From: Pseudorhizobium flavum
Lineage (GTDB): Bacteria; Pseudomonadota; Alphaproteobacteria; Rhizobiales; Rhizobiaceae
Assembly: GCF_902502825.2 (NCBI RefSeq)
Contig: NZ_LR723670.1
Location: 3,716,501-3,780,500 of the forward strand
Length of the DNA stretch: 64,000 nt
Direction of reading: 5' to 3'
The translations under genes and the position numbers were made by a program. A model generated the notes under the pieces. The model was given only the letters and a program-made list of their open reading frames with translations, did no database searches and was not told where the DNA came from. Numbering within the stretch: the stretch's first letter is position 1; every line of letters begins with the position of its first letter. Positions 1 through 7,424 of this stretch are shown one piece after another.

Positions 1-77
1 CGGCTTCCTCGGGAGCTCTATGAATCCTCTCGAAAATTTCCGGAAATAGATTATATGAGCTCCAACAAGGAGCATCC

Positions 78-515
78 ATGGCCCGTATAGACCAAACCGA
101 CGATTGGCGGGATCGCCACGCGCCGACCCTCAGCGCTTTTGAATCGTTGGCCATCGAAGCCTATGGCAACCTGCCGGAAGAATTTCGGGCGCTGACGACC
201 AATCTGACCATCGAGATCGAGGATTTCCCGGATGACGAGATCTTCGAGGACATGGCGCTGGAAACGCCCTTCGACCTGCTCGGCCTCTTCGAAGGGCGCG
301 GCATTTCCGAGCGCTTTTCCATGGAGACCGGTGAGCTGCCGAACCGCATCCGGCTCTATCGCCGGCCGATCCTGGATTACTGGGCCGAGAACGAGGAAAC
401 GCTGGGCGATATCATCACCCATGTGCTGATCCACGAGATCGGTCACCATTTCGGTCTGAGCGACGACGATATGGAGCGGATCGAGGCGAGCGCCGAAGAG
501 GCGACGGATCGCTGA
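78..515 (+). CDS. Metallopeptidase family protein (HExxH zincin-like)
   Basis: A 145-residue protein that carries an HEIGH zinc-binding motif at residues 119-123 near the C-terminus, preceded by a conserved stretch (residues 88-112) rich in aromatic and acidic residues. This layout matches the small bacterial 'possible zinc metallopeptidase' family, which has an HExxHxxG zincin motif but usually no known substrate. There is no signal peptide or membrane segment, so it should be cytosolic. A good AAGGAG ribosome site lies just before the ATG. It stands alone, convergent with the DUF1737 gene. The family call is firm; the biological role is unknown. Confidence 0.85.
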   Translation: MARIDQTDDWRDRHAPTLSAFESLAIEAYGNLPEEFRALTTNLTIEIEDFPDDEIFEDMALETPFDLLGLFEGRGISERFSMETGELPNRIRLYRRPILDYWAENEETLGDIITHVLIHEIGHHFGLSDDDMERIEASAEEATDR

Positions 516-539
516 TCCGCCCCTCTTCTTGAACCGACT

Positions 540-746
540 CTACTGCTCGCCGAGCTTCATGTCCGGATGATAATCCTTCCCTTCGACAGTCTTCGTGACC
601 GCCTGCCCGCAATACATCCTGTTTTCGGCGGCATTGAAGCTGTGGCTGGGTGATCCATGCAGTTCCCAGCCCTTGTTCAAGGCATCGGTCACACGGTGGC
701 AGAAGGAGGCGTCGTCGGGTCCGGTCAGGAAGCGGTAGAGTTTCAT
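540..746 (-). CDS. DUF1737 domain protein
   Basis: A 68-residue protein with the compact DUF1737 pattern: an N-terminal YRFLTG stretch, a central 'GWELHGSP' type motif that resembles the DUF4177/DUF1737 fold, and an MYCGQAV segment. Its ATG overlaps the TGA of the upstream CoA ester lyase gene in an ATGA arrangement, so the two are almost certainly translated together. No enzymatic function is known for the family; the coupling suggests only a shared condition of expression. Confidence 0.82.
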   Translation of the reverse strand: MKLYRFLTGPDDASFCHRVTDALNKGWELHGSPSHSFNAAENRMYCGQAVTKTVEGKDYHPDMKLGEQ

Positions 747-1627
747 GCTTTCATCTTTCTTTCAGAGATCTGTCGTGCCTTGGCCATGAGCCGTTCGGCC
801 TGTTCCAAGTGAAGCCGCTCGACCATTTTCCCGTCCATGTTGATGACGTTGAGGCCCTCCGCGGCCGGATCGGCAAAGGCGTTGATGATTGCTTCGGCCT
901 CCGTGACCTCCTCATCCGACGGTCCGAAAGCACGGTTGGCAGCCTCTATCTGGGCGGGATGGATCAGCATCTTGCCATCGAAACCCATCGCGCGGCCTTG
1001 CGCGCATTCGACCGCAAACTCCTCGGTATCGCGGAAATCATTGAAGACGCTGTCGATCACATCAAGGCCGTGGGCGCGAGCCGCCAGCACCACCTGCATC
1101 ATCCACGGTACCAGATGGACTCGGCCCGGCTCCGGCGGAACACCCGTTTCCTTGCGCAGGTCGTTGAGGCCAAGCACGAGACAGTCCAGCCGCGCATCGG
1201 CCGCGGCGATGGCCGCCGCGTTCAGCACGCCCCCTGCCGTTTCCATCATCGCCCAAAGCCTTACGCCAGGCGAGGTTGCGGCAAGAACACCCGCAGCTTC
1301 ATGGATATCCTGCGGACCCTCCACCTTGGGAAGAAGCAGTGCATCCGGCTTGAGCTCAAGGATCAGGTCTAGATCCACTATCCAAAAATCAGAGCCTGGG
1401 GCATTGATGCGGATTACGGTCTCCCGCCCCTCAAGTGGCGCCTCCCGAAAATGGCGGCGCAGGTTTTCCCGCGCTTCCGCCTTCTTCTCCGGGAAGACCG
1501 AATCCTCCAGGTCGAAGATCACCCCGTCGCAGTTCAGGCCATGAACCTTGTCGAGAGCCCGCTGGTTGATGGCAGGGACACTCAGTAGGGAACGTCTCGG
1601 CGGCGAATGCTTCGGGGAAGTGCTCAT
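743..1627 (-). CDS. HpcH/HpaI aldolase / citrate lyase beta-like CoA ester lyase
   Basis: A 294-residue protein of the CitE-like TIM-barrel family, which cleaves or forms C-C bonds in CoA thioesters such as malyl-CoA, beta-methylmalyl-CoA or citramalyl-CoA. Visible family marks are RRSLLSVP at the start, FDLEDSV (Mg-binding acidic pair) near residue 40, RINAPGS near 85, LLLPKVE near 112 and the C-terminal GFDGKMLIHPAQ motif. I place the start at the ATG at 1627, because the 38 codons upstream look non-coding and overlap the divergent promoter region. The exact CoA ester cannot be read from the sequence; mclA-like malyl-CoA lyase is the nearest guess. It is coupled to the DUF1737 gene. Confidence 0.85.
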   Translation of the reverse strand: MSTSPKHSPPRRSLLSVPAINQRALDKVHGLNCDGVIFDLEDSVFPEKKAEARENLRRHFREAPLEGRETVIRINAPGSDFWIVDLDLILELKPDALLLPKVEGPQDIHEAAGVLAATSPGVRLWAMMETAGGVLNAAAIAAADARLDCLVLGLNDLRKETGVPPEPGRVHLVPWMMQVVLAARAHGLDVIDSVFNDFRDTEEFAVECAQGRAMGFDGKMLIHPAQIEAANRAFGPSDEEVTEAEAIINAFADPAAEGLNVINMDGKMVERLHLEQAERLMAKARQISERKMKA

Positions 1628-1735
1628 CGCGATTTTGTGACAAGCTTTTGCATGCGCCGCAATACGCCAGCCATCGAAAAGCCTTGCAAGCCTGATGCTG
1701 AAGGACCACATTTCCTGGAGAGAAAGGTTCGGCCC

Positions 1736-1963
1736 ATGCAAAACATTCGTTCATTCGTCCTGTTCACCAGCGGTGTCGCTCTCTTTGCGCTGGCTGCGCT
1801 GTTGACCGCTTCGCTCACAGTGGCCTTCGCGGGTATTCTCGGCGTACTGGCAGCTGGACGTCTCCTGTCGGCACGTCTGAAGCCGATCCCGGTGAAGACG
1901 AAAGCCCGCAAGGATGACATGCGGGTCTGGAACGACGGTCGCGGCACGATCATCGATCTCTGA
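1736..1963 (+). CDS. Small membrane protein, function unknown
   Basis: A 75-residue protein with one or two hydrophobic segments (residues about 7-43, rich in Ala, Leu and Val) followed by a basic cytosolic stretch (KPIPVKTKARK) and a conserved-looking DMRVWNDGRGTIIDL tail. An AGGAGAGAAAGG ribosome site lies 7-15 bases before the ATG at 1736; earlier in-frame starts run into the divergent promoter region and are less likely. It lies between the CoA ester lyase and leuD. I do not recognise a family. The C-terminal tail resembles the tails of other small rhizobial inner-membrane proteins, and nothing more can be said. Confidence 0.7.
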   Translation: MQNIRSFVLFTSGVALFALAALLTASLTVAFAGILGVLAAGRLLSARLKPIPVKTKARKDDMRVWNDGRGTIIDL

Positions 1964-2094
1964 ACCTTGCATCTCCATCGACGCGAGCGCCTGATTTTCG
2001 GGCGCCTGCCGTACCGCGCCAAGCCAAACGGTTCTTCAAATCCGCCTGGATTTGCGTTAAGGGCTTCCGCAGATAATCCGTGCGGAGGCAGATC

Positions 2095-2700
2095 ATGGAA
2101 AAGTTTACCAAGCTCACCGGCGTCGCAGCGCCGCTTCCGGTCGTCAATGTCGACACGGACATGATCATTCCGAAAGATTACCTGAAGACGATCAAGCGCA
2201 CCGGCCTCGGAAAGGGACTTTTCGCGGAAGCCCGCTACAAGGAAGACGGATCGGAAAATCCGGATTTCGTGCTGAACAAGCCCGCCTACCGCAACGCCAA
2301 GATCCTCGTGGCTGGCGACAATTTCGGCTGCGGCTCCTCCCGCGAGCACGCGCCTTGGGCACTCCTTGATTTCGGCATCCGCTGCGTCATCTCCACGAGC
2401 TTTGCCGACATCTTCTACAACAACTGCTTCAAGAACGGCATCCTGCCGATCGTCGTCAGCCAGGACGATCTCGACAAGCTGATGGACGATGCTTCGCGCG
2501 GTTCGAATGCCGTTCTGACCGTCGATCTCGAGGCTCAGGAGATAACCGGCCCCGATGGCGGCTCCATCCGCTTCGACATCGACCCTGCACGGCGTCATAT
2601 TCTTCTTGAAGGCCTGGACGACATCGCCAGCACGTTGAAGAACGAATCCGTCATTGGTAGCTTCGAGCAGAAGGTCAGCTCCGAGCGGCCCTGGCTCTGA
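2095..2700 (+). CDS. leuD: 3-isopropylmalate dehydratase small subunit
   Basis: A 201-residue protein that matches LeuD over its whole length: [11 protein letters not shown] near residue 17, the aconitase swivel motif [17 protein letters not shown] at about 68-84, and [16 protein letters not shown] at about 102-117. With LeuC (not in this window) it isomerises 2-isopropylmalate to 3-isopropylmalate in leucine synthesis, using the 4Fe-4S cluster held by LeuC. The start at 2095 follows a TGCGGAGG ribosome site; a GTG-type extension to 2080 would include that site and is rejected. It is followed after 15 bases by a RidA gene and then leuB, so the leucine pathway and RidA are clustered. Confidence 0.97.
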   Translation: MEKFTKLTGVAAPLPVVNVDTDMIIPKDYLKTIKRTGLGKGLFAEARYKEDGSENPDFVLNKPAYRNAKILVAGDNFGCGSSREHAPWALLDFGIRCVISTSFADIFYNNCFKNGILPIVVSQDDLDKLMDDASRGSNAVLTVDLEAQEITGPDGGSIRFDIDPARRHILLEGLDDIASTLKNESVIGSFEQKVSSERPWL

Positions 2701-2715
2701 TCGGGCCCGCCACCG

Positions 2716-3105
2716 ATGGTCAAGCGCATCTCGTCCGGTTCTCCTTATGAGGCCCGCATCGGCTATTCCCGCGCCATCGTGGATGGCGACATGGTCTACG
2801 TCTCCGGTACCACTGGTTACGATTATTCGCGGATGGCAATGCCCGAGGATGTGGTCGATCAGACCCGCAATGCTCTGGCGACCATCGACAAGGCCTTGAG
2901 GGAGGCGGGAAGCGGGCTGAATGACGTTCTTCGTGTCCGCTACTACCTGACCGACATGGCCGACTACGAGCAGATCGTTCCGGTTCTTGGGGCGGCGTTC
3001 GGTGAAATCAGGCCAGCGGCCACCATGGTGGTTTGCGGCTTGATCGCGCCCGAAATGAAGGTCGAGATCGAGGTAACGGCACGCATCGGCGCCGGTACAT
3101 CCTGA
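2716..3105 (+). CDS. RidA family protein (YjgF/YER057c)
   Basis: A 129-residue protein with the RidA fold: VSGTTGYD near residue 29, QTRNALATIDKAL at 55-67, VLRVRYYLTDM at 74-84, and the conserved RPAATMVV with its substrate-binding arginine near residue 105, followed by VEIEVTA. RidA enzymes hydrolyse reactive 2-aminoacrylate and related enamines formed by PLP enzymes and so protect branched-chain amino acid synthesis. Its position between leuD and leuB fits such a housekeeping role. Some members of the wider Rid family have other hydrolase activities, so deaminase activity is likely but not certain. Confidence 0.9.
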   Translation: MVKRISSGSPYEARIGYSRAIVDGDMVYVSGTTGYDYSRMAMPEDVVDQTRNALATIDKALREAGSGLNDVLRVRYYLTDMADYEQIVPVLGAAFGEIRPAATMVVCGLIAPEMKVEIEVTARIGAGTS

Positions 3106-3124
3106 CAAAACTTGGCGGCCTTCT

Positions 3125-3193
3125 CCTCTCGGCAGGCTCGGAGGAGGTCTCGTAGCACGATGGTCGTGCGGAGGTGAACCTGCCACCGAGAGG
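3125..3193 (+). promoter_or_regulatory. Structured leader of leuB that can hide its ribosome site
   Basis: CCTCTCGG at 3125-3132 is complementary to CCGAGAGG at 3186-3193, and the latter contains the GAGAGG ribosome site of leuB (ATG at 3202). Between them is a small perfect hairpin GCACGA-TGG-TCGTGC at 3155-3169. A purine-rich GGAGGAGG near 3140 could compete for the same CCTC arm. This is seen in the sequence; that it regulates leuB translation is inference. Confidence 0.4.
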
Positions 3194-3201
3194 AATAACG
3201 A

Positions 3202-4311
3202 ATGACGAAGTCTCTCTTCCTGCTTCCCGGCGACGGCATCGGCCCGGAGGCCATGGGCGAGGTCCGCAAGATCATCGCCTATATGAATGCCGAGCAGGGC
3301 GTAGGCTTCGAAACCGATGAGGGGCTTGTCGGCGGTTGCGCCTACGACGCCCACGGCGCGGCAATCTCGGAAGGGGACATGGCCAAGGCGATGAATGCCG
3401 ATGCGGTGCTGTTCGGTGCCGTCGGCGGCCCGAAGTGGGACGACGTGCCTTACGAGGTTCGTCCCGAGGCCGGCCTGTTGCGCCTGCGCAAGGATCTCGA
3501 ACTCTTCGCCAACCTTCGCCCGGCAATCTGCTATCCGGCACTGGCCAACGCCTCCTCGCTCAAGCCCGAGCTTGTCGAAGGCCTCGACATCCTGATCGTC
3601 CGCGAACTGACCGGCGGCGTCTATTTCGGTGAGCCGAAGGAAATCATCGATCTCGGCAACGGCCAGAAGCGCGGCATCGACACCCAGGTCTACGATACCT
3701 ATGAAATCGAGCGGATCGCCTCGGTGGCGTTCGAGCTTGCGCGCACCCGCAAGAACCGCGTGTGTTCCATGGAAAAGCGCAATGTCATGAAATCCGGCGT
3801 GCTCTGGAACCAGGTGGTGACCGAAACCCATAAACGCGCATTTTCGGACGTCCAGCTCGAGCACATGCTTGCTGACGCAGGCGGCATGCAGCTTGTGCGG
3901 GCGCCAAAGCAGTTTGACGTCATCGTCACCGACAACCTCTTCGGCGACATGCTGTCCGACGTGGCCGCCATGCTCACCGGCTCGCTTGGCATGCTGCCCT
4001 CCGCCTCCCTTGGTGCTCCCGACGCCAAGACCGGCAAGCGCAAGGCGCTCTACGAACCTGTCCATGGCTCCGCACCGGACATTGCCGGCAAGGGCATCGC
4101 CAACCCGATTGCCATGATCGCCTCCTTCGCCATGTGCCTGCGCTATTCCTTCAACATGGTCGCAGAAGCCGAGCGGCTGGAGAAGGCGATCGCCAATGTC
4201 CTCGACCAGGGCATCCGCACCGGCGACATCATGGCCGAAGGTTGCCGACAGGTCGGGACGTCCGAGATGGGCAATGCCATCCTCAAGGAATTCTCCGACC
4301 TTTCTGCCTGA
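3202..4311 (+). CDS. leuB: 3-isopropylmalate dehydrogenase
   Basis: A 369-residue NAD-dependent beta-decarboxylating dehydrogenase. It opens with [14 protein letters not shown], has the substrate loop [17 protein letters not shown] at about 93-109 with the arginines that bind the malate moiety, [10 protein letters not shown] near residue 136, the [11 protein letters not shown] metal site near 246-256, and the adenine-binding [18 protein letters not shown] at about 287-304. It oxidises 3-isopropylmalate to 2-oxoisocaproate (after decarboxylation) in leucine synthesis. The gene follows leuD and a RidA gene but after a 96-base structured leader, so it may have partly separate control. A strong stem-loop follows its stop. 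Confidence 0.98.
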   Translation: MTKSLFLLPGDGIGPEAMGEVRKIIAYMNAEQGVGFETDEGLVGGCAYDAHGAAISEGDMAKAMNADAVLFGAVGGPKWDDVPYEVRPEAGLLRLRKDLELFANLRPAICYPALANASSLKPELVEGLDILIVRELTGGVYFGEPKEIIDLGNGQKRGIDTQVYDTYEIERIASVAFELARTRKNRVCSMEKRNVMKSGVLWNQVVTETHKRAFSDVQLEHMLADAGGMQLVRAPKQFDVIVTDNLFGDMLSDVAAMLTGSLGMLPSASLGAPDAKTGKRKALYEPVHGSAPDIAGKGIANPIAMIASFAMCLRYSFNMVAEAERLEKAIANVLDQGIRTGDIMAEGCRQVGTSEMGNAILKEFSDLSA

Positions 4312-4318
4312 AAAGATC

Positions 4319-4348
4319 TCAGTGGCGCTTCAAACGGAGCGCCACTGA
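4319..4348 (+). terminator. Stem-loop after leuB
   Basis: A perfect 11-bp inverted repeat TCAGTGGCGCT / AGCGCCACTGA with an 8-base loop lies 8 bases after the leuB stop. Only three T follow, so it may be a weak intrinsic terminator or a 3'-end stabiliser. It separates leuB from the asd leader region. Confidence 0.65.
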
Positions 4349-4448
4349 TTTGAGGACTCCGGCTTCCGACAGGACGGCCTCAACAGCGGTCGGCGCTTGA
4401 CTCCACATCAGAATCTTCTAAACACCACGTCGAACGGGAAAGCATCCT

Positions 4449-4568
4449 ATGAACCGCCGCGAGTATTACATCGCTGCAGACTTCCAGCCGGCACATGGTG
4501 CTGGGCTGCATTCATGCTTTTCCGCCTCCAGCAAAACCACGGCCAAAACGACGACGAAAACCGTCTGA
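4449..4568 (+). CDS. Candidate Thr/Lys-rich leader peptide of asd
   Basis: A 39-codon frame with an ATG preceded by GGGAAAG at a reasonable spacing. Its last residues are Lys-Thr-Thr-Ala-Lys-Thr-Thr-Thr-Lys-Thr-Val: six Thr and three Lys codons within the last eleven. It ends 110 bases before asd, whose product feeds lysine, threonine and methionine synthesis. Between its stop and asd lie GC-rich hairpins that can form alternative pairings. Leader peptides of amino-acid operons (for example thrL of enteric bacteria) use runs of codons for the regulated amino acids in this way. That this peptide is translated, and acts as an attenuator, is inference. The first half (NRREYYIAADFQPAHGAG) is not typical of a leader, so it could also be a conserved small protein. 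Confidence 0.4.
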   Translation: MNRREYYIAADFQPAHGAGLHSCFSASSKTTAKTTTKTV

Positions 4569-4590
4569 CGTCTCTGGCCCGCCGCTCTCT

Positions 4591-4652
4591 CCCCGGTTAG
4601 GCCGGGGACAAGGAAACCCGCGATCCGTCGCGGCTTCCCCCTCAACGGATCG
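4591..4652 (+). promoter_or_regulatory. Alternative hairpins between the leader ORF and asd
   Basis: Three stems are visible. CCCCGG/CCGGGG pairs 4591-4596 with 4602-4607. CCGCGA/TCGCGG pairs 4618-4623 with 4628-4633. CGATCCGT/ACGGATCG pairs 4621-4628 with 4645-4652. The last two share bases 4621-4628 and cannot form together. No clear T-run follows, so a Rho-dependent or translational switch is as likely as a classic intrinsic attenuator. The rest of the 367-base gap 4312-4678 holds the leuB stem-loop, the short ORF and the asd ribosome site near 4665. Confidence 0.4.
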
Positions 4653-4678
4653 AGGAGAGGCAGAAAGAGAGCAAAATC

Positions 4679-5713
4679 ATGGGTTTCAAGATTGCAGTCG
4701 TCGGCGCTACCGGCAATGTCGGGCGCGAGATGCTCAACATCCTGTCGGAACGGGGCTTCCCGGCTGACGAAGTGGTGGCACTTGCCTCCGCCCGCTCGCA
4801 GGGCACGGAGGTCTCCTTCGGAGACAAGGTTCTGAAGGTCCAGAACCTCGAAAACTACGACTTCTCCGATACCGATCTCTGCCTGATGTCGGCGGGCGGC
4901 GAGATCTCGAAGAAGTGGTCTCCGAAGATCGGCGCGCAGGACTGCGTCGTCATCGATAACTCATCGGCTTGGCGCTATGACGCCGAAGTTCCGCTGATCG
5001 TTCCCGAAGTGAATGCGGATGCTGTCGAGGGCTTCCGCAAGAAGAACATCATCGCCAACCCCAACTGCTCGACCGCCCAGCTCGTCGTTGCGCTGAAGCC
5101 GCTTCACGACGTCGCCAAGATCAAGCGCGTCGTCGTGTCGACCTATCAGTCCGTTTCCGGCGCCGGCAAGGAAGGGATGGATGAACTCTTCACCCAGACC
5201 CGCGCCGTCTTCGTCGCAGACCCGGTCGAGTCGAAGAAGTTCACAAAGCGCATCGCTTTCAACGTCATCCCCCATATCGATAGCTTCATGGAAGACGGCT
5301 ACACGAAGGAAGAGTGGAAGGTGCTGGCCGAAACGAAGAAGATGCTCGATCCGAAGATCAAGGTGACCTGCACCGCAGTTCGCGTTCCCGTCTTCATCGG
5401 TCACTCCGAATCCGTCAACATCGAGTTCGAAAACGAGATCACCGCCGATCAGGCACGAGATATCCTGCGCGAGGCGCCGGGCTGCCTCGTCGTCGACAAG
5501 CACGAAAACGGCGGCTACGTCACCCCCGTCGAATGCGCCGGCGAAGACGCGACCTACATCTCGCGCATCCGCGAAGACGCGACGGTAGAGAACGGGCTGA
5601 ACATGTGGGTCGTCTCGGACAACCTGCGCAAGGGCGCAGCGTTGAACGCCGTGCAGATTGCAGAACTCCTCATCAACCGGGGCCTGATCAAGCCGCGCAA
5701 GCTCGCGGCCTGA
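4679..5713 (+). CDS. asd: Aspartate-semialdehyde dehydrogenase
   Basis: A 344-residue enzyme of the Gram-positive/alphaproteobacterial Asd type. It starts with the Rossmann motif IAVVGATGNVGREML (residues 4-18), has SSAWR near 98, the catalytic cysteine in NPNCSTAQL near residue 133, SYQSVSGAG-like VVSTYQSVSGAGKEGMDEL near 153-171, and a conserved histidine in the VFIGHSESVNIEF segment near 240. It reduces aspartyl phosphate to aspartate semialdehyde with NADPH, the branch to lysine (and diaminopimelate), threonine, methionine and isoleucine. It lies behind a candidate leader peptide and alternative hairpins and ends at a strong stem-loop, so it appears to be a single-gene transcription unit. 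Confidence 0.98.
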   Translation: MGFKIAVVGATGNVGREMLNILSERGFPADEVVALASARSQGTEVSFGDKVLKVQNLENYDFSDTDLCLMSAGGEISKKWSPKIGAQDCVVIDNSSAWRYDAEVPLIVPEVNADAVEGFRKKNIIANPNCSTAQLVVALKPLHDVAKIKRVVVSTYQSVSGAGKEGMDELFTQTRAVFVADPVESKKFTKRIAFNVIPHIDSFMEDGYTKEEWKVLAETKKMLDPKIKVTCTAVRVPVFIGHSESVNIEFENEITADQARDILREAPGCLVVDKHENGGYVTPVECAGEDATYISRIREDATVENGLNMWVVSDNLRKGAALNAVQIAELLINRGLIKPRKLAA

Positions 5714-5727
5714 AGGGAATGAGAACA

Positions 5728-5752
5728 CTACCGGCGCAGATCGCGCCGGTAG
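5728..5752 (+). terminator. Stem-loop after asd
   Basis: CTACCGGCGC (5728-5737) and GCGCCGGTAG (5743-5752) form a perfect 10-bp stem with a 5-base loop, 14 bases after the asd stop. The downstream sequence lacks a T-run, so it may act as a 3'-end stabiliser or Rho-assisted terminator. Confidence 0.6.
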
Positions 5753-5869
5753 CCAGCTTCGACCTTCACGAAGAATTTTAGTGAGGACGAGTTGAAGCGG
5801 GCGGCAAGAGTCCCATAAAGCTCCACTCAATGGAAATAGGGCAACCAGCCCCTCGGAACCGGATCAACC

Positions 5870-6682
5870 ATGCTGAACACCTTGCGTCTCGCCACTTTTG
5901 CGGCTGCCTTCATGTCCTTGGCCATGCCTGTTGCGGCAGCTCAGTGCGGCCACGACAGTTCCGGCTTCTCGAACTGGGTCCAGGCGTTCAAGCCTCAGGC
6001 GGTCGCCAATGGCTTAAGCCCTCGGGTCGTGGAAACTGCGTTCGCGAACATTTCCTATAACCGAGAAACCATCCGCGCCGACCGAGGCCAGAAGAGCTTC
6101 AAGCTCTCCTTCGAGCAGTTCATGGAAAAGCGCGGCGGCGCAACGATCATTGCGCGCGGCAAGAAGATGAAAGCTGGCAATGCCCAGCTCTTCGCCGCGA
6201 TCGAGCGCCGCTATGGGGTACCGGCCGGGCCGCTCATCGCGATCTGGGGAATGGAAACGGGCTTCGGCAACTTCCTGGGCAACCAGCACACGCTATCGGC
6301 TGTCGCCACGCTCGCCTACGACTGCCGCCGCTCCGCCTACTTCACCGAGCAGCTCTACGCTGCGCTGACGCTTGTTCAAAGGGGAGACCTGAGCCCTGCC
6401 GCGAAGGGTGCCGCCCATGGCGAGATCGGGCAGACGCAGTTCCTTCCGGTCAACGTCGTGCGCTATGGCGTGGATGGCGACCGTGACGGACATGTCGACC
6501 TTGTGCGCTCACGCGCCGATGCGCTTGCCTCCACCGCCAACTTCCTCGTTGGCCATGGTTGGCGACCCGGCGCCGGTTATCAGCCGGGTGAACCGAACTA
6601 TGTGGCGATCCAGGGCTGGAACGCAGCAACCGTTTATCAGAGGGCGATCGCCCACATAGGCGCGGCAATCGACGGCCAGTAG
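5870..6682 (+). CDS. Secreted lytic murein transglycosylase, MltB-like (SLT_2)
   Basis: A 270-residue protein with a Sec signal peptide (residues 1-24, cleavage after VAAA). The mature part is the SLT_2/MltB domain: SNWVQAFKPQAVANGLS at 34-50, the catalytic glutamate E129 in IWGMETGFG, and GEIGQTQFLPVNVVRYGVDGDRDG near 190-210. These enzymes cleave the MurNAc-GlcNAc bond in the periplasm and leave a 1,6-anhydro end, for cell-wall turnover. The protein lacks the lipobox of E. coli MltB and the C-terminal peptidoglycan-binding domain of longer rhizobial paralogues, so it is a soluble short form. It is convergent with the carbonic anhydrase gene, 10 bases apart. Confidence 0.92.
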   Translation: MLNTLRLATFAAAFMSLAMPVAAAQCGHDSSGFSNWVQAFKPQAVANGLSPRVVETAFANISYNRETIRADRGQKSFKLSFEQFMEKRGGATIIARGKKMKAGNAQLFAAIERRYGVPAGPLIAIWGMETGFGNFLGNQHTLSAVATLAYDCRRSAYFTEQLYAALTLVQRGDLSPAAKGAAHGEIGQTQFLPVNVVRYGVDGDRDGHVDLVRSRADALASTANFLVGHGWRPGAGYQPGEPNYVAIQGWNAATVYQRAIAHIGAAIDGQ

Positions 6683-6692
6683 ACGTCACCCC

Positions 6693-7424
6693 TCAGGCGG
6701 CAGGTTCGGAATCTTCCAGCGGCGCAGCCGATCGATCGCTTGGCCGGACGAAATCCCCGGTCTTTGCGTCCATGATCCAGAGTTCGCCAGTCGAGATATC
6801 GAACCATGCGCCGTGAAGAAGCACCTTCCCCTGCTCTTCCAGTGCACGGACATAGGGAAACGTCCGAAGGTTGCTGATGGAATTGCGGATCGACACCCGC
6901 TCCAGTGCCGTCTGACGTTCGCTCGCGGTCATCAGGTCATTGCTCTGGATCTGATCCGCAGCGGGGCGAACCAGCCCCATCCATTTTCCGATGAAGTCGC
7001 CGGGCGACAGCGGCTCCATGTCGGGGTCGAGCGCCGCCTTGATGCCGCCGCACCGCCCGTGACCCATGATGACGATGTTCGGGATCTTCAACGCCTGCAC
7101 GGCAAACTCGATCGCTGCGGAGGTCGCATGATACTGGCCATCCGGTTCAAAGGGCGGGACCATGTTGGCGACATTGCGCACGACGAAGAGTTCCCCGGGC
7201 CCGCAGTCGAAAATCGTCTCTGGCGCCGCTCGTGAATCGCAACAGGCGATCACCAGGGTGTGCGGATTCTGCCCAGCTTCCGCCAAGGTCCGGTAGCGGT
7301 CGCGTTCATCGTTGTAACGGCCGCTCATGAAGTTGCGGTAGCCGCTCAGGAGGTGCTCGGGAAATTGCTGCATGGCTTGGGATTCTCCTGAAAGTGCTGC
7401 GGGATCTGTAACCGCGGATGTCAT
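6693..7424 (-). CDS. Beta-class carbonic anhydrase
   Basis: A 243-residue protein with all beta-class zinc and proton-relay residues: CDSR at 62-65 (Cys ligand and the Asp-Arg dyad) and GHGRCGG at 121-127 (His and Cys ligands). It interconverts CO2 and bicarbonate in the cytosol and can supply bicarbonate to carboxylases. The ATG at 7424 overlaps the TGA of pdxY in an ATGA arrangement, which favours this start; a second ATG at 7373 (MQQFPEHLL) is also possible, since family homology begins there. It ends 10 bases from the MltB-like gene. Confidence 0.94.
   Translation of the reverse strand: MTSAVTDPAALSGESQAMQQFPEHLLSGYRNFMSGRYNDERDRYRTLAEAGQNPHTLVIACCDSRAAPETIFDCGPGELFVVRNVANMVPPFEPDGQYHATSAAIEFAVQALKIPNIVIMGHGRCGGIKAALDPDMEPLSPGDFIGKWMGLVRPAADQIQSNDLMTASERQTALERVSIRNSISNLRTFPYVRALEEQGKVLLHGAWFDISTGELWIMDAKTGDFVRPSDRSAAPLEDSEPAA

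Noticed and set aside
3160..3177. Five-codon ORF in the leuB leader as a leucine leader peptide
   Set aside because: It encodes Met-Val-Val-Arg-Arg with no leucine, so it gives no reason for leucine sensing.
1624..4065. An 813-codon open frame on the minus strand opposite leuD to leuB
   Set aside because: It lies antisense to well-identified genes and its translation is compositionally typical of GC-rich shadow frames; the same holds for long antisense frames over purH, acs and phaZ.
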